The position numbers and the translations under genes are program-made. This document shows positions 44,301 to 52,164 of a stretch of 64,000 bases of DNA, piece by piece. Source of the stretch: Taeniopygia guttata. Taxonomy: Eukaryota > Chordata > Aves > Passeriformes > Estrildidae. Within the stretch, counting starts at the first letter, position 1. Each line of letters opens with the position of its first letter. The DNA lies in contig NC_133060.1 of NCBI RefSeq assembly GCF_048771995.1, positions 1,917,501 to 1,981,500 on the forward strand, written 5' to 3'. The notes beneath the pieces are model-generated. The model had not been told where the DNA came from. It did no database searches and saw only the letters and a program-made list of their open reading frames with translations.

Positions 44301-46970
44301 GGTACAAAAAGGGAATTTGGGAAAAAAAATGGAATTTGGGGAAAAAAAAGAGAGTTTTGGGGTGAAAAAATGAGAATTTCAGGGGAAAAATGGGAATTTG
44401 GAGGGTTAAAATGGGGATTTTTGGGGGGATGTTGGGGTTTGGAAGGGAAAAATGGGAATTTGGGGGAAAAATGGGAATTTTGGGAAAAAATGGGAATTTG
44501 GAGGGAAAAAATGGGAATTTGGGGAAAAAAAGGGAATTTGGAGGGGAAAATGGGGATTTGGGGAAAAAATGGGAATTTTGGGAAAAAATTGGAATTTGGA
44601 GGGGAAAAATGGGGATTTGGGGTGAAAATGTTGTTTGAGGTGGTAGGAAAGGGATTTGGGGGCACAAAAAGGGAATTTGGGAGAAAAAAAAGGGAGTTTG
44701 GGGGTGAAAAAAATGAAAATTTTAGGCAGTGGTTTTAAACTAATTTTGGGTTTTTTTGGAAAAAAATTTAGATCATTTTTGGGGCATTTTTAGGGGGATT
44801 TTGAGGCATTTTTTTTGGGGTATTTTGAGGCATTTTTAGGCCATTTTGGAGCATTTTTAGGGAAGATTTTAGGATAATTTTAGAGAATAATTGTAATGTT
44901 TTTTGGGCCATTTTAGGCTACTTTTGCAGAGAATTTTAAGGCATTTTGAGCCATTTTGGAGCATTTTTGAGGGGGAATTTTAGGACGTTTTAGTGAGAAA
45001 CTTTAGGATATTTTGGGGCATTTTTGTGGGGATTTTAGGCTATTTTGGGGTATTTTTAGGTTATTTTGGGACTTTCTGGGGCATTTTAACCTATTTTAAA
45101 GCATTTTTGGGCAAGAATTTTAAACTATTTCGGGGCTTTCTTGGAAAAAAAATTTAGATTATTTTGGAGCATTTTTGGGGGAATTTTAGGCTATTTTGGG
45201 GCATTTTTTTGGTATTTTGAAGCATTTTTAGGCCATTTTGGAGCATTTTTAGAGATTACTTTTGGTTATTTTTATATAGTAATTTTTGTGTATTTTGGGC
45301 CATTTTAGGCTATTTTTGAAGAGAATTTTAAGGCATTTTGAGCCATTTTGGAGCATTTTTCAGGAGAAATTTTAGAACATTTTAGTGAGAAACTTTAGGA
45401 TATTTTATGGCATTTCTGTGGGGATTTTGGGCTATTTTGGGGTATTTTTAGGCTATTTTGGGACTTTCTGGGGCATTTTTAGCCTATTTTGAAGCATTTT
45501 TGGGCAACAATTTTAAACTATTTTGGGGCTTTTTCTTGAGAAAATTTTAGATTATTTTGGAGCATTTTTGGGAGGATTTTAGGCTATTTTGGGGCATTTT
45601 TGGGCCATTTTGGAGCATTTTTAGGGATTATTTTTGGGTATTTTTGTGAGGTAATTTTTGTGTATTTTGGGCCAATTTGGGCCATTTTTAGAGAATATTT
45701 TAAGTCATTTTGGGCCATTTTAGAGCATTTTTCAGGAGGAATTTTAGGACATTTTAGTGAAAAACTTTAGGATATTTTATGGCATTTTTGTGTGGATTTT
45801 AGGCTATTTTTGGGTATTTTTAGGCTATTTTGGGACTTTCTGGGGCATTTTTAGCCTATTTTGAAGCATTTTTGGGCAACAATTTTAAACTATTTTGGAC
45901 CTTTTTCTTGAGAAAATTTTAGATTATTTTGGAGCATTTTTGGGGGGATTTTAGACTATTTTGGGGCATTTTTGCGGTATTTTTAGGCATTTTTGGGCCA
46001 TTTTGGAGCATTTTTAGGGATTATTTTTGGGGTTTTTTATGCGGTAATTTTTGTGTATTTTGGGCCATTTTAGGCTATTTCTGGAGAAGATTTTAAGGCA
46101 TTTTGGGCAATTTTTGAGGAGGAATTTTAAGACATTTTAATGAAAAACTAAAGGATATTTTGGAGCGTTTTTAGGCAATTTTAGGGCATTTTTGTGGGGA
46201 TTTCAGGCTCTTTTTGGGTATTTTTAGGTTATTTTGGGACTTTCTGGGGCATTTTAACCTATTTTAAAGCATTTTTGGGCAAGAAGTTTAATCTATTTTG
46301 GGGCTTTCTTGGAAAAAAAAAATAATTATTTTGGAGCATTTTTGGAGGAATTTTAGGGTATTTGGGGCCTTTTTGGGGCATTTTGAGACATTTTTAGGCC
46401 ATTTTGGTTTTGAGGCTTTTTCTTGAGAAAATTTTAGATTATTTTGGAGCATTTTTGGGGGAATTTTGGGGCATTTTAAGACATTTTTAGGCCATTTTAG
46501 AGCATTTTTTGAAAGGATTTCTGTGTACTTTCAGGAAATAATTTTTGTATATTTTGGAACTATTTTCAAAGAACATTTGGCTATTTTTGAATAATATTTT
46601 AAGGCATTTTGAACCATTTTGGGGGTGAATCTTAAGACATTTTAACAAAAAACTCCAGGATATTTTGGGACATTTTTAAGCAATTTAAGGCCATTTTTTG
46701 GGGACGATTTGGGAATATTCGGGTCCATTTTTAGGGGGTGTTTTAGGCTGTTTTGGGGGAATATTTTGGGTGGTTTTTGGGGTGTTTTTTGGGTGTTTTT
46801 TGGGGGTCTCTCACCTGCAGCCACACCTGGGCGGTGTCCGGGCGGGTTTTGGTTTTGGGGGGTCCATAGAGGTGGGGGTGGGGGTGCCCCGAAATTGGGG
46901 GAGGGTCCCGGTGCCCCTCCCCCAGCCCCAGCAGCACCCCCAAAGTGAGGATGAGGAGGGGGAGCCCCAT
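2125..46970 (-). CDS. SLC39A7: SLC39A7 (ZIP7), zinc transporter of the ER/Golgi, full coding span
   Basis: ZIP-family transporter that in mammals releases zinc from the ER/Golgi lumen into the cytosol. Coding exons on the minus strand: 46970-46815, 40516-40348, 48-nt exon 3 (six candidate copies between 34466 and 29161), 26049-25954, 21704-21480, 14440-14244, 2376-2125. All borders are GT/AG and phases match throughout. One copy of exon 3 gives 380 residues; six give 460 (human ZIP7 is 469). Features seen, numbered for one copy: signal peptide 1-18; transmembrane and [12 protein letters not shown] motif of exon 2; His-rich lumenal loop; [12 protein letters not shown] helix; HGHGHG plus acidic serine loop; HNFTDG near 247-252 and HELPHE near 276-281, the intramembrane zinc site; C-terminal helices ending AYYE. 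The neighbour RXRB in divergent orientation matches the mammalian MHC order. Introns total about 44 kb, against a gene of a few kb in mammals. Confidence 0.93.
2390..5990. repeat. 17-unit ~215-bp array with GC box and YY1-like motif
   Basis: Each unit runs: several ctgggataaactgggatgaa blocks, ggggcggggcttcagcc, gccgcctcac, AAAATGGCGGC, a short stretch ending near accacagaggagctctgg, a T-rich spacer, then cccaaattccatccatgg. The AAAATGGCGGC core starts near 2478, 2708, 2920, 3136, 3577, 3797, 4010, 4227, 4436, 4644, 4883, 5096, 5295, 5520, 5737 and 5930; the unit near 3364 carries a variant (tggcagcc). The array lies in the last SLC39A7 intron with the promoter-like motifs in plus orientation. 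Confidence 0.9.
5991..6390. repeat. Pyrimidine-rich low-complexity stretch
   Basis: Plus strand is nearly all C and T, in irregular ttttttccc and gatttttccc blocks. It is the transition between the 215-bp array and the exon-6-edge array, inside the last SLC39A7 intron. No gene seen. Confidence 0.85.
6391..14243 (-). repeat. Array of 35 copies of the SLC39A7 exon 6 end with splice donor
   Basis: Inside a C/T-rich background (plus strand), a block of about 46 bases recurs 35 times by my count. It matches 14244-14289, the last codons of exon 6 ([15 protein letters not shown]) with their splice donor. Copies begin near 6396, 6584, 6957, 7117, 7268, 7485 and so on to 14070. Usual spacing is 150-200 bp, with wider gaps near 9.3-10.4 and 11.9-12.6 kb. 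Two donor forms occur: GTGAGATTGGG in most copies and GTAACGGG in several, the latter also on the true exon. Upstream of each copy the sense strand is purine-rich (G/A), so acceptors look poor. A few copies (near 8930, 13275, 13635, 13950) have changed at the 5' side. Confidence 0.93.
14244..14440 (-). CDS. SLC39A7: SLC39A7 exon 6 (zinc-site helices)
   Basis: 197 nt. Encodes [20 protein letters not shown] through [28 protein letters not shown] and HELPHE hold the His and Asp residues that form the ZIP-family binuclear metal centre; human ZIP7 has HNFTDG and HEVPHE at the same places. The acceptor reads CGGGCGCAG before 14440; the donor is CAG|GTAACG at 14243-14242. It enters in phase 1, completing a split Ala codon, and leaves in phase 0. 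Its last 46 bases and donor are the source, or a sister, of the 35 copies that follow downstream. Confidence 0.95.
14441..18410. repeat. Intron 5 minisatellite, caccccaaaatcagcccaaag type
   Basis: Degenerate blocks of about 10-20 bp, such as ccccaaaatcagcc, caaagtcac and ctgaagttac, with longer period units of roughly 400-600 bp that include gaaattatcccaaaaatcg. C/A-rich on plus, G/T-rich on the SLC39A7 sense strand. No exon or exon fragment seen. Confidence 0.9.
18411..21470. repeat. Intron 5 minisatellite, gtccccaaatcccccaaat type
   Basis: Short units of about 10-13 bp (tccccaaat, cccccaaat, tcccctcaat) fill about 3 kb between exons 6 and 5 of SLC39A7. Very long open frames run through it in several frames because the unit has few stop codons; their Pro/Asn/Ser/Lys products are not proteins I would support. 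Confidence 0.9.
21480..21704 (-). CDS. SLC39A7: SLC39A7 exon 5 (cytosolic loop, repeat-rich)
   Basis: 225 nt, phase 1 in and out. The acceptor is GTCTCTCAG before 21704; the donor is GCAG|GTCCGG. Encodes [19 protein letters not shown] and then a degenerate Thr/Lys/Ala/Asp/Gly repeat, ending [11 protein letters not shown]. It fills the loop between transmembrane helices 3 and 4. SSSEDEAD aligns with human QSSEEEEKE, where casein kinase 2 phosphorylates two serines to open the channel, so that control is probably retained. The rest of the loop differs from human and is itself a coding minisatellite of ACC AAG GAC/GGG type codons. Confidence 0.88.
21705..23530. repeat. Intron 4 minisatellite, aaatccagcccaaaatccc type
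   Basis: Degenerate units of roughly 20-40 bp made of ctctaaatccagcc, caaaatccc and aatattcacccc. SLC39A7 intron between exons 5 and 4. No gene seen. Confidence 0.9.
24658..24694 (-). pseudogene. Copy of SLC39A7 exon 4 end with donor (farthest)
   Basis: Matches the last part of exon 4, from CTGGTGCGGCAC (LVRH) through the Gly-His codons to CACG|GTCAGT. It carries an added GGCGCC-type insertion in the Gly/His codons relative to the true exon. No acceptor is evident upstream on the minus strand. Confidence 0.85.
25607..25640 (-). pseudogene. Copy of SLC39A7 exon 4 end with donor (middle)
   Basis: Same fragment, LVRH plus Gly-His codons with the GTCAGT donor. It differs in the number of GCC/GGC triplets. 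It shares with the other copies the sense flank ATGGGGTT immediately before CTGGTG, which the true exon lacks. Confidence 0.85.
25779..25815 (-). pseudogene. Copy of SLC39A7 exon 4 end with donor (nearest)
   Basis: Same fragment, about 175 bp downstream of the true exon end. It has one more GCC triplet than the middle copy and the same GTCAGT donor. Confidence 0.85.
25954..26049 (-). CDS. SLC39A7: SLC39A7 exon 4 (transmembrane helix 3)
   Basis: 96 nt, phase 1 in and out. Encodes the helix [20 protein letters not shown] (human [20 protein letters not shown]) and then HGHGHGHG, the start of the cytosolic His-rich loop. The acceptor is CCCGGCAG before 26049; the donor is CACG|GTCAGT. Its last ~36 bases recur three times in the following intron. 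Confidence 0.94.
26050..28900. repeat. Intron 3 minisatellite, aaaatggcaccaaaatggac type
   Basis: Purine-rich on plus, with units of about 10-20 bp (aaatggcaccaaaatgg, cagaaatggcaaaaaattga). First part of the intron between exon 4 and the histidine exon copies. Open frames with Met/Ala/Lys/Trp repeats are artefacts of the unit. Confidence 0.9.
29161..29208 (-). CDS. SLC39A7: SLC39A7 exon 3, copy 6 (most 3')
   Basis: 48-nt exon, phase 1 on both sides, between acceptor TTTTGCCCCCACAG and donor GTGAGAGCC. Reads [16 protein letters not shown] after a split Ala codon: eight His in 16 residues. It matches the place of the human ER-lumenal EPHSHH...GHGHSHSGQG loop between helices 2 and 3. Being symmetric in phase, it can be joined to any other copy or skipped without shifting the frame. 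Nearest copy to exon 4. Confidence 0.75.
29701..29748 (-). CDS. SLC39A7: SLC39A7 exon 3, copy 5
   Basis: By eye identical in sequence and splice borders to the copy at 29161. Complete exon with acceptor and donor, so a candidate for tandem or mutually exclusive inclusion. Confidence 0.7.
30870..30917 (-). CDS. SLC39A7: SLC39A7 exon 3, copy 4
   Basis: Complete 48-nt copy with the same acceptor tract and GTGAGAGCC donor; same 16-residue product. Confidence 0.7.
31564..31611 (-). CDS. SLC39A7: SLC39A7 exon 3, copy 3 (His to Gln variant)
   Basis: Complete 48-nt copy with intact splice borders and one coding difference: CAC to CAG gives HSQHGHG in place of HSHHGHG, removing one His. It is the only copy in which I saw a change inside the exon. 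Confidence 0.7.
32821..32868 (-). CDS. SLC39A7: SLC39A7 exon 3, copy 2
   Basis: Complete 48-nt copy with intact borders, same product as the others. Confidence 0.7.
34419..34466 (-). CDS. SLC39A7: SLC39A7 exon 3, copy 1 (most 5')
   Basis: Complete 48-nt copy, the first met by a transcript leaving exon 2. Acceptor CCCCCACAG before 34466, donor G|GTGAGAGCC at 34418-34417. The sequence alone cannot say which of the six was the original. Confidence 0.75.
37605..37642 (-). pseudogene. Copy of SLC39A7 exon 2 end with donor (far)
   Basis: 38 bases matching the end of exon 2 ([12 protein letters not shown] codons) followed by the same G|GTGGGTGGCACC donor region. It lies in intron 2, about 2.7 kb beyond the true exon. 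No acceptor. Confidence 0.85.
39812..39849 (-). pseudogene. Copy of SLC39A7 exon 2 end with donor (near)
   Basis: The same 38 bases as the copy at 37605, with donor G|GTGGGT and a slightly altered intron side. Both copies break off at the same place on the exon side (ccccct), so the second was probably made by duplicating the first. Confidence 0.85.
40348..40516 (-). CDS. SLC39A7: SLC39A7 exon 2 (helices 1 and 2)
   Basis: 169 nt, phase 0 in, phase 1 out. Encodes [20 protein letters not shown], then the short loop [10 protein letters not shown], then [22 protein letters not shown], which closely matches human [22 protein letters not shown]. The acceptor is CCCCCCCAG before 40516; the donor is CTGG|GTGGGT. 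Its 3' edge is copied twice into intron 2, and its 5' edge once into intron 1. Confidence 0.95.
40517..44700. repeat. Intron 1 minisatellite, ggggttaaaatggggattt type
   Basis: Units of 15-22 bp: ggggttaaaatgggg, atttggggtgaaaaaatgg and, near 41420-41720 and 42940-43130, gggggtcccagaggggattt. G-rich on plus, so C-rich on the SLC39A7 sense strand, opposite to its other introns. Contains one fragment of exon 2 at 41131. Confidence 0.9.
41131..41204 (-). pseudogene. Copy of SLC39A7 exon 2 start with acceptor
   Basis: 74 bases matching the 5' part of exon 2 with its CAG acceptor, in intron 1, about 0.6 kb upstream of the true exon. By eye it differs at two sites, both synonymous in the exon 2 frame (Ser codon TCT/TCG; Asp codon GAC/GAT). 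It has no donor; the fragment ends in intronic repeat after the GSPRR-type codons. Confidence 0.85.
44701..46640. repeat. Intron 1 higher-order repeat (~390 bp)
   Basis: Short blocks such as ggcattttggagcattttt are organised into a larger unit. The landmark gggactttctggggcattt recurs near 45069, 45465, 45832 and 46238, giving a period of about 370-405 bp, four units. No gene seen. From 46640 to 46814 the sequence is T/G-rich intron end without clear repeats. Confidence 0.85.
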
Positions 46971-46988
46971 GGGAGGGGGGGGGTGGTC
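46815..46988 (-). CDS. SLC39A7: SLC39A7 first coding exon (signal peptide)
   Basis: Start ATG at 46970-46968. Encodes 52 residues: hydrophobic signal peptide [19 protein letters not shown], a short HPHPHLY segment in place of the long His-rich lumenal region of human ZIP7, then [10 protein letters not shown], which aligns with human KQDLDAVTLWAYA. The donor is CTGCAG|GTGAGAG, phase 0. Upstream, a long pyrimidine tract ending TCTCTTCCAG places an acceptor at 46990-46989, so 18 bases of 5'UTR belong to this exon and a 5'UTR intron lies further upstream. Only 46970-46815 is coding. Confidence 0.85.
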
Positions 46989-47089
46989 CTGGAAGAGAAA
47001 AAAAAATAAAAATAATGAGGATTTAAAGAGGTTTTTAAACCCCCTCCCCTAAAAAATTTTTCTTAAAAAAATCCTGAAAATGGGAAACC

Positions 47090-50000
47090 CAAAAATCGCA
47101 CCAAGATTTCCGCAAGAGTTTCCCCAAAATCCACTCAGGGCGCCCAAAATTCCCTCAGGGCACCCCAAAAAACCCTCACAGCACCCAAAATTCCTTCAGG
47201 ATCCCCAAAATCCCCTCAGGATCCCCAAAATCACCTCAGGATCTCCAAAAATTCCCTCAGGGCACCCAAAATTCCTTCAGGGCACCCAAAATTCCCTCAG
47301 AGCACCCAAAATCCCCTCAGGGCACCCAAAATTCACTCAGGGCACCCAAAATCCACTCAGGGCACCCAAAATTCCCTCAGGGCACCCAAAATCCACTCAG
47401 GGCACCCAAAATCCCCTCAGGGCACCCAAAATCCACTCAGGACACCCAAAATCCCCTCAGGGCACCCAAAATTCACTCAGGGCACCCAAAATTCCTTCAG
47501 GGCACCCAAAATCCCCTCAGGGCACCCAAAATTCCCTCAGGGCACCCAAAATTCCCTCAGAGCACCCAAAATCCCCTCAGGGCACCCAAAATCCCCTCAG
47601 GGCACCCAAAATTCCTTCAGGGCACCCAAAATTCCCTCAGGGCACCCAAAATTCACTCAGGGCACCCAAAATTCCCTCATGGCACCCAAAATCCACTCAG
47701 GGCACCCAAAATCCCCTCAGGGCACCCAAAATCCCCTCAGGGCACCCAAAATTCCCTCAGGGCACCCAAAATCCCCTCAGGGTACCCAAAATTCCCTCAG
47801 GGCACCCAAAATTCCCTCAGGGCACCCAAAATTCCCTCAGAACACTCAAAATTCCCTCAGGGCACCCAAAATCCACTCAGGGCACCCAAAATCCCCTCAG
47901 GGCACCCAAAATTCACTCAGGGCACCCAAAATTCCCTCATGGCACCCAAAAAACCCTCAGGGCACCCAAAATTCCCTCATGGCACCCAAAATTCACTCAG
48001 GACACCCAAAATTCCCTCAGGATCCCCAAAATTCCCTCAGGGCACCCAAAATTCCCTCAGGGCACCCAAAATTCCCTCAGGGCACCCAAAATTCACTCAG
48101 GGCACCCAAAATTCCCTCAGGGCACCCAAAATTCCCTCAGAGCACCCAAAATTCACTCAGGGCACCCAAAATTCCCTCAGGGCACCCAAAATTCACTCAG
48201 GGCACCCAAAATTCCCTCAGGGCACCCAAAATTCCCTCAGGGCACCCAAAATCCACTCAGGGCACCCAAAATTCCCTCAGAGCACCCAAAATTCCCTCAG
48301 GGCACCCAAAATTCACTCAGGGCACCCAAAATCCACTCAGGGCACCCAAAATTCCCTCAGGGCACCCAAAATTCCCTCAGGGCACCCAAAATCCACTCAG
48401 GGCACCCAAAATTCCCTCAGGACACCCAAAATTCCCTCAGGGCACCCAAAATCCCCTCAGGACACCCAAAAACCCTCAGGGCACCCAAAATCTACTCACG
48501 GCACCCAAAATTCCCTCAGGGCACCCAAAATTCCCTCAGGGCACCCAAAATTCCCTCAGGGCACCCAAAATCCCCTCAGGGCACCCAAAATTCCCTCAGG
48601 GCACCCAAAATTCACTCAGGGCACCCAAAATCCCCTCAGGGCACCCAAAATCCCCTCAGGGCACCCAAAATTCACTCAGGGCACCCAAAATCCCCTCAGG
48701 GCACCCAAAATTCCCTCAGGGCACCCAAAATTCCTTCAGGGCACCCAAAATTCCCTCAGGGCACCCAAAATTCCTTCAGGGCACCCAAAATTCCCTCAGG
48801 GCACCCAAAATTCCCTCAGGGCACCCAAAATTCACTCAGGGCACCCAAAATCCCCTCAGGGCACCCAAAATCCACTCAGGGCACCCAAAATTCCCTCAGG
48901 GCACCCAAAATCCACTCAGGGCACCCAAAATCCCCTCAGGGCACCCAAAATTCACTCAGGGCACCCAAAATTCCCTCAGGGCACCCAAAATTCACTCAGG
49001 GCACCCAAAATTCCTTCAGGGCACCCAAAATTCCTTCAGGATGGCCCAAAATTCCCTCAGGGCACCCAAAATCCACTCAGGGCACCCAAAATCCACTCAG
49101 GGCACCCAAAATTCACTCAGGGCACCCAAAATTCACTCAGGGCACCCAAAAATCACCTCAGGATCCTCAAAATCCCCTCAGGGCACCCAAAATCCCCTCA
49201 GGGCACCCAAAATTACCTCAGGGCACCCAAAATTCCCTCAGGGCGCCCAAAATCCACTCAGAGCACCCAAAATTCACTCAGGGCACCCAAAATTCCCTCA
49301 GGGCACCCAAAATTCACTCAGGGCACCCAAAATTCACTCAGGGCACCCAAAATCCACTCAGGGCACCCAAAATTCACTCAGGGCACCCAAAATTCCCTCA
49401 GGGCACCCAAAATCCCCTCAGGATCCCCAAAATCCCCTCAGGACACCCCAAAATTCCCTCATGGCACCCAAAATTCCCTCAGGGCACCCAAAATTCCCTC
49501 ACGGCACCCAAAATTCACTCAGGGCACCCAAAATTCACTCAGAGCACCCAAAAATCCCTCAGGGCACCCAAAATTCCCTCAGGGCATCCAAAATCCCCTC
49601 AGGGCACCCAAAATTCACTCAGGGCACCCAAAATCCCCTCAGGGCAGCCAAAAATCACCTCAGGATCCCCGAAATTCCCTCAGGGCACCCAAAATTCCCT
49701 CAGGGCACCCAAAATCCACTCAGGACACCCAAAATCCCCTCAGGGCACCCAAAATTCCTTCAGGATGCCCCAAAATCCACTCAGGGCACCCAAAATCTAC
49801 TCAGGGCACCCAAAATTCCCTCATGGCACCCAAAATTCCCTCAGGGCACCCAAAATCCACTCAGGGCACCCAAAATTCCTTCAGGATCCCCAAAATTCCC
49901 TCATGGCACCCAAAATCCCCTCAGGGCACCCAAAATTCCCTCAGGGCACCCAAAATTCATTCAGGGCACCCAAAATTCCCTCATGGCACCCAAAATTCAC

Positions 50001-51540
50001 TCAGGGCACCCAAAATTCACTCAGGGCACCCAAAATCCCCTCAGGGCACCCAAAATTCCCTCAGGGCACCCAAAATTCCCTCAGGGCACCCAAAATTCAC
50101 TCAGGGCACCCAAAATTCCCTCAGGGCACCCAAAATTCCTTCAGGATGCCCCAAAATCCCCTCAGGGCACCCAAAATTCACTCAGGGCACCCAAAATCCC
50201 CTCAGAGCACCCAAAATTCCCTCAGGGCACCCAAAATTCACTCAGGATGCCCCAAAATCCCCTCAGGGCACCCAAAATTCACTCAGGGCGCCCAAAATCC
50301 CCTCAGGGCACCCAAAATTCCCTCAGGGCACCCAAAATTCCCTCAGGGCACCCAAAATTCACTCAGGGAACCCAAAATTCCCTCAGGGCACCCAAAATTC
50401 ACTCAGGGCACCCAAAATTCCCTCATGGCACCCAAAATTCCCTCAGGGCACCCAAAATTCACTCAGGACACCCAAAATTCACTCAGGGCACCCAAAATTC
50501 CCTCAGGGCACCCAAAATTCACTCAGGGCACCCAAAATCCCCTCAGGGCACCCAAAATCCCCTCAGGGCACCCAAAATTCCCTCAGGGCACCCAAAATTC
50601 CCTCAGGGCACCCAAAATTCACTCAGGGCACCCAAAATTCACTCAGAGGACCCAAAATTCCCTCAGGGAACCCAAAATCCCCTCAGGGCACCCAAAATCC
50701 TCTCAGGGCACCCAAAATTCACTCAGGGAACCCAAAATTCCCTCAGGGCACCCAAAATCCCCTCAGGGCACCCAAAATTCCCTCAGGGCACCCAAAATTC
50801 CCTCAGGGCACCTAAAATTCACTCAGGGCACCCAAAATTCACTCAGGGCACCCAAAATCCCCTCAGGGCACCCAAAATCCTCTCAGGGCACCCAAAATTC
50901 ACTCAGGGAACCCAAAATTCCCTCAGGGCACCCAAAATTCACTCAGGGCACCCAAAATCCCCTCAGGGCACCCAAAATTCCCTCAGGGCACCCAAAAACC
51001 ACCTCAGGATCCCCCAAATCCCCTCAGGGCACCCAAAATCCCCTCACGATCCCCAAATCCTCTCAGGATCTCCAAAATCCCCTCACGACACCCAAATATC
51101 ACCTCAGGATCCCCAAAATCCCCTCAGGACACCCCAAAATCACCTCAGGATCCCCAAAATCCCCTCAGGACACCCAAATCCTCTCAGAAACTCCCAGATC
51201 CCTTCAGGATCCCCCAAATCCCCTCAGGACCCCCCAAATCCCCTCAGAGCCCCCTCAGGACCCCTAAACCCTCCCCACATCTCCTCAGGACACCCCAAAT
51301 CCCTTCAGGATCCCCAAAAACCCCCTCAGGAACCCCAAAATCACTCCAAGACCCCCCAAATCCCCTCAGCATCTCCAAATCCCCTCAGACGCCCCTCAGG
51401 ATCCCTAAACCCTCCCCAAATCCCCTCAGGATCCCCCAAATCCCCTCAGGATACCCCAAATCCCCTCAGGATCCCCCAAATCCCTTCAGGATACCCCAAA
51501 TCACCTCAAGGCCCCCTCAGGACCCACAAATCCCCCTCAA
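47090..51540. repeat. ~20-bp minisatellite, roughly 200 units, probable 5'UTR intron of SLC39A7
   Basis: Near-perfect 20-bp unit gggcacccaaaattccctca with frequent variants at two or three positions (att/atc, ccc/cac/ctt). At both ends (47.1-47.26 and 51.0-51.5 kb) it passes into the related form ccccaaaatcccctcaggat. The unit has no stop in any plus frame, which creates open frames of more than 1300 codons. These are rejected as genes. Confidence 0.93.
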
Positions 51541-51735
51541 GATTCCGCTCAGGACCCCCCAAACCCCCACCCCGCCACCCCAATACCCCTCCCAATCCTT
51601 TCCTCTGACCCTTTCTGTCCCCTCAGCCCCTCCAGAACACCCCAAAATCCCCCAAAACCCCCGAAACTTCCCCCAAAAAAACCTCTGGGGGAGGCGCCGG
51701 TACCTCCAAAAGCCCGGGAACGTGGCACGGCGAGA

Positions 51736-51745
51736 TCTCGCGAGA
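51736..51745. promoter_or_regulatory. TCTCGCGAGA element
   Basis: Exact ten-base palindromic promoter element, at the centre of an 18-bp perfect palindrome at 51732-51749. This motif is known in CpG-island and bidirectional promoters. Confidence 0.8.
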
Positions 51746-51795
51746 TCTCCCGCGAGAAGCGGGGCGCGGCCGAAGGGCAGAATCCGCCCGTAGTA

Positions 51796-51806
51796 AAGAT
51801 GGCGGC
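51796..51806 (+). promoter_or_regulatory. YY1 site, first promoter module
   Basis: AAGATGGCGGC, the full YY1 consensus, followed by TCGCGAGA at 51827-51834. First half of a duplicated module. Confidence 0.75.
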
Positions 51807-51894
51807 GCCGCTTCAAGGGCGAATTATCGCGAGATTACACGGAGATGCGAGAGGGGAACCTAACTGCGGGGTAAGGGCAAAGCTGCCCGGAATA

Positions 51895-51905
51895 AAGATG
51901 GCGGC
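51895..51905 (+). promoter_or_regulatory. YY1 site, second promoter module
   Basis: AAGATGGCGGC again, 99 bp after the first, followed by TCGCGAGA at 51924-51931. The region from the preceding taaag to the site after TCGCGAGA resembles the first module throughout. Confidence 0.75.
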
Positions 51906-51961
51906 GCGGCTTCGGGCGAAATATCGCGAGATTTGGTTGCAAAGAGGGGCACGAAGGCGCT

Positions 51962-52164
51962 ACCAGCAAAGTGGCAAAAATTAAAAAATAGTTTTAAAAA
52001 AATTAAAACTTTAATAATAAATTTTAAAAAATTTTAAACTTTAATAGTAATAAAATAGGTATAACCGGTGCTCGGTGATTTTGGGGGGGTGTCTGGTGGT
52101 CCCAGTGCCTGAGGGGGAGTCCCAGTGCTCGGTGACTGGGCTTGGTGACACTTGGAGCTGGTGG
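51962..52164. other. AT-rich stretch and left part of a broken minisatellite
   Basis: 51975-52050 is A/T-rich (ttaaaactttaataataaat). 52075-52164 contains cttggtgacacttggagctggtgg, the same unit that continues after 52843, so the LTR at 52165 split one array. No gene seen. Confidence 0.75.

Larger units (their letters stand above)
51690..51960. promoter_or_regulatory. CpG-rich promoter between SLC39A7 and RXRB
   Basis: The only non-repetitive CpG-rich block between the two genes. It holds a TCTCGCGAGA site, two AAGATGGCGGC (YY1) sites and two further TCGCGAGA sites, all typical of housekeeping and divergent promoters. On the minus strand TTTTGGAG|GTACCG near 51704-51702 could be the donor of a non-coding first exon of SLC39A7, pairing with the acceptor at 46990. 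The YY1 sites read in the plus direction, so plus-strand initiation is also likely. Confidence 0.7.

Noticed and set aside
47080-51608. Very long overlapping open frames (over 1300 codons) in plus frames
   Set aside because: The 20-bp unit has no stop codon and 20 is not a multiple of three, so all frames stay open; the product is a 20-residue repeat with no protein family resemblance.
51799-51984. 61-codon plus-strand open frame starting at a YY1 site
   Set aside because: The ATG is part of the YY1 motif and the reading frame crosses the duplicated promoter module; no family resemblance.
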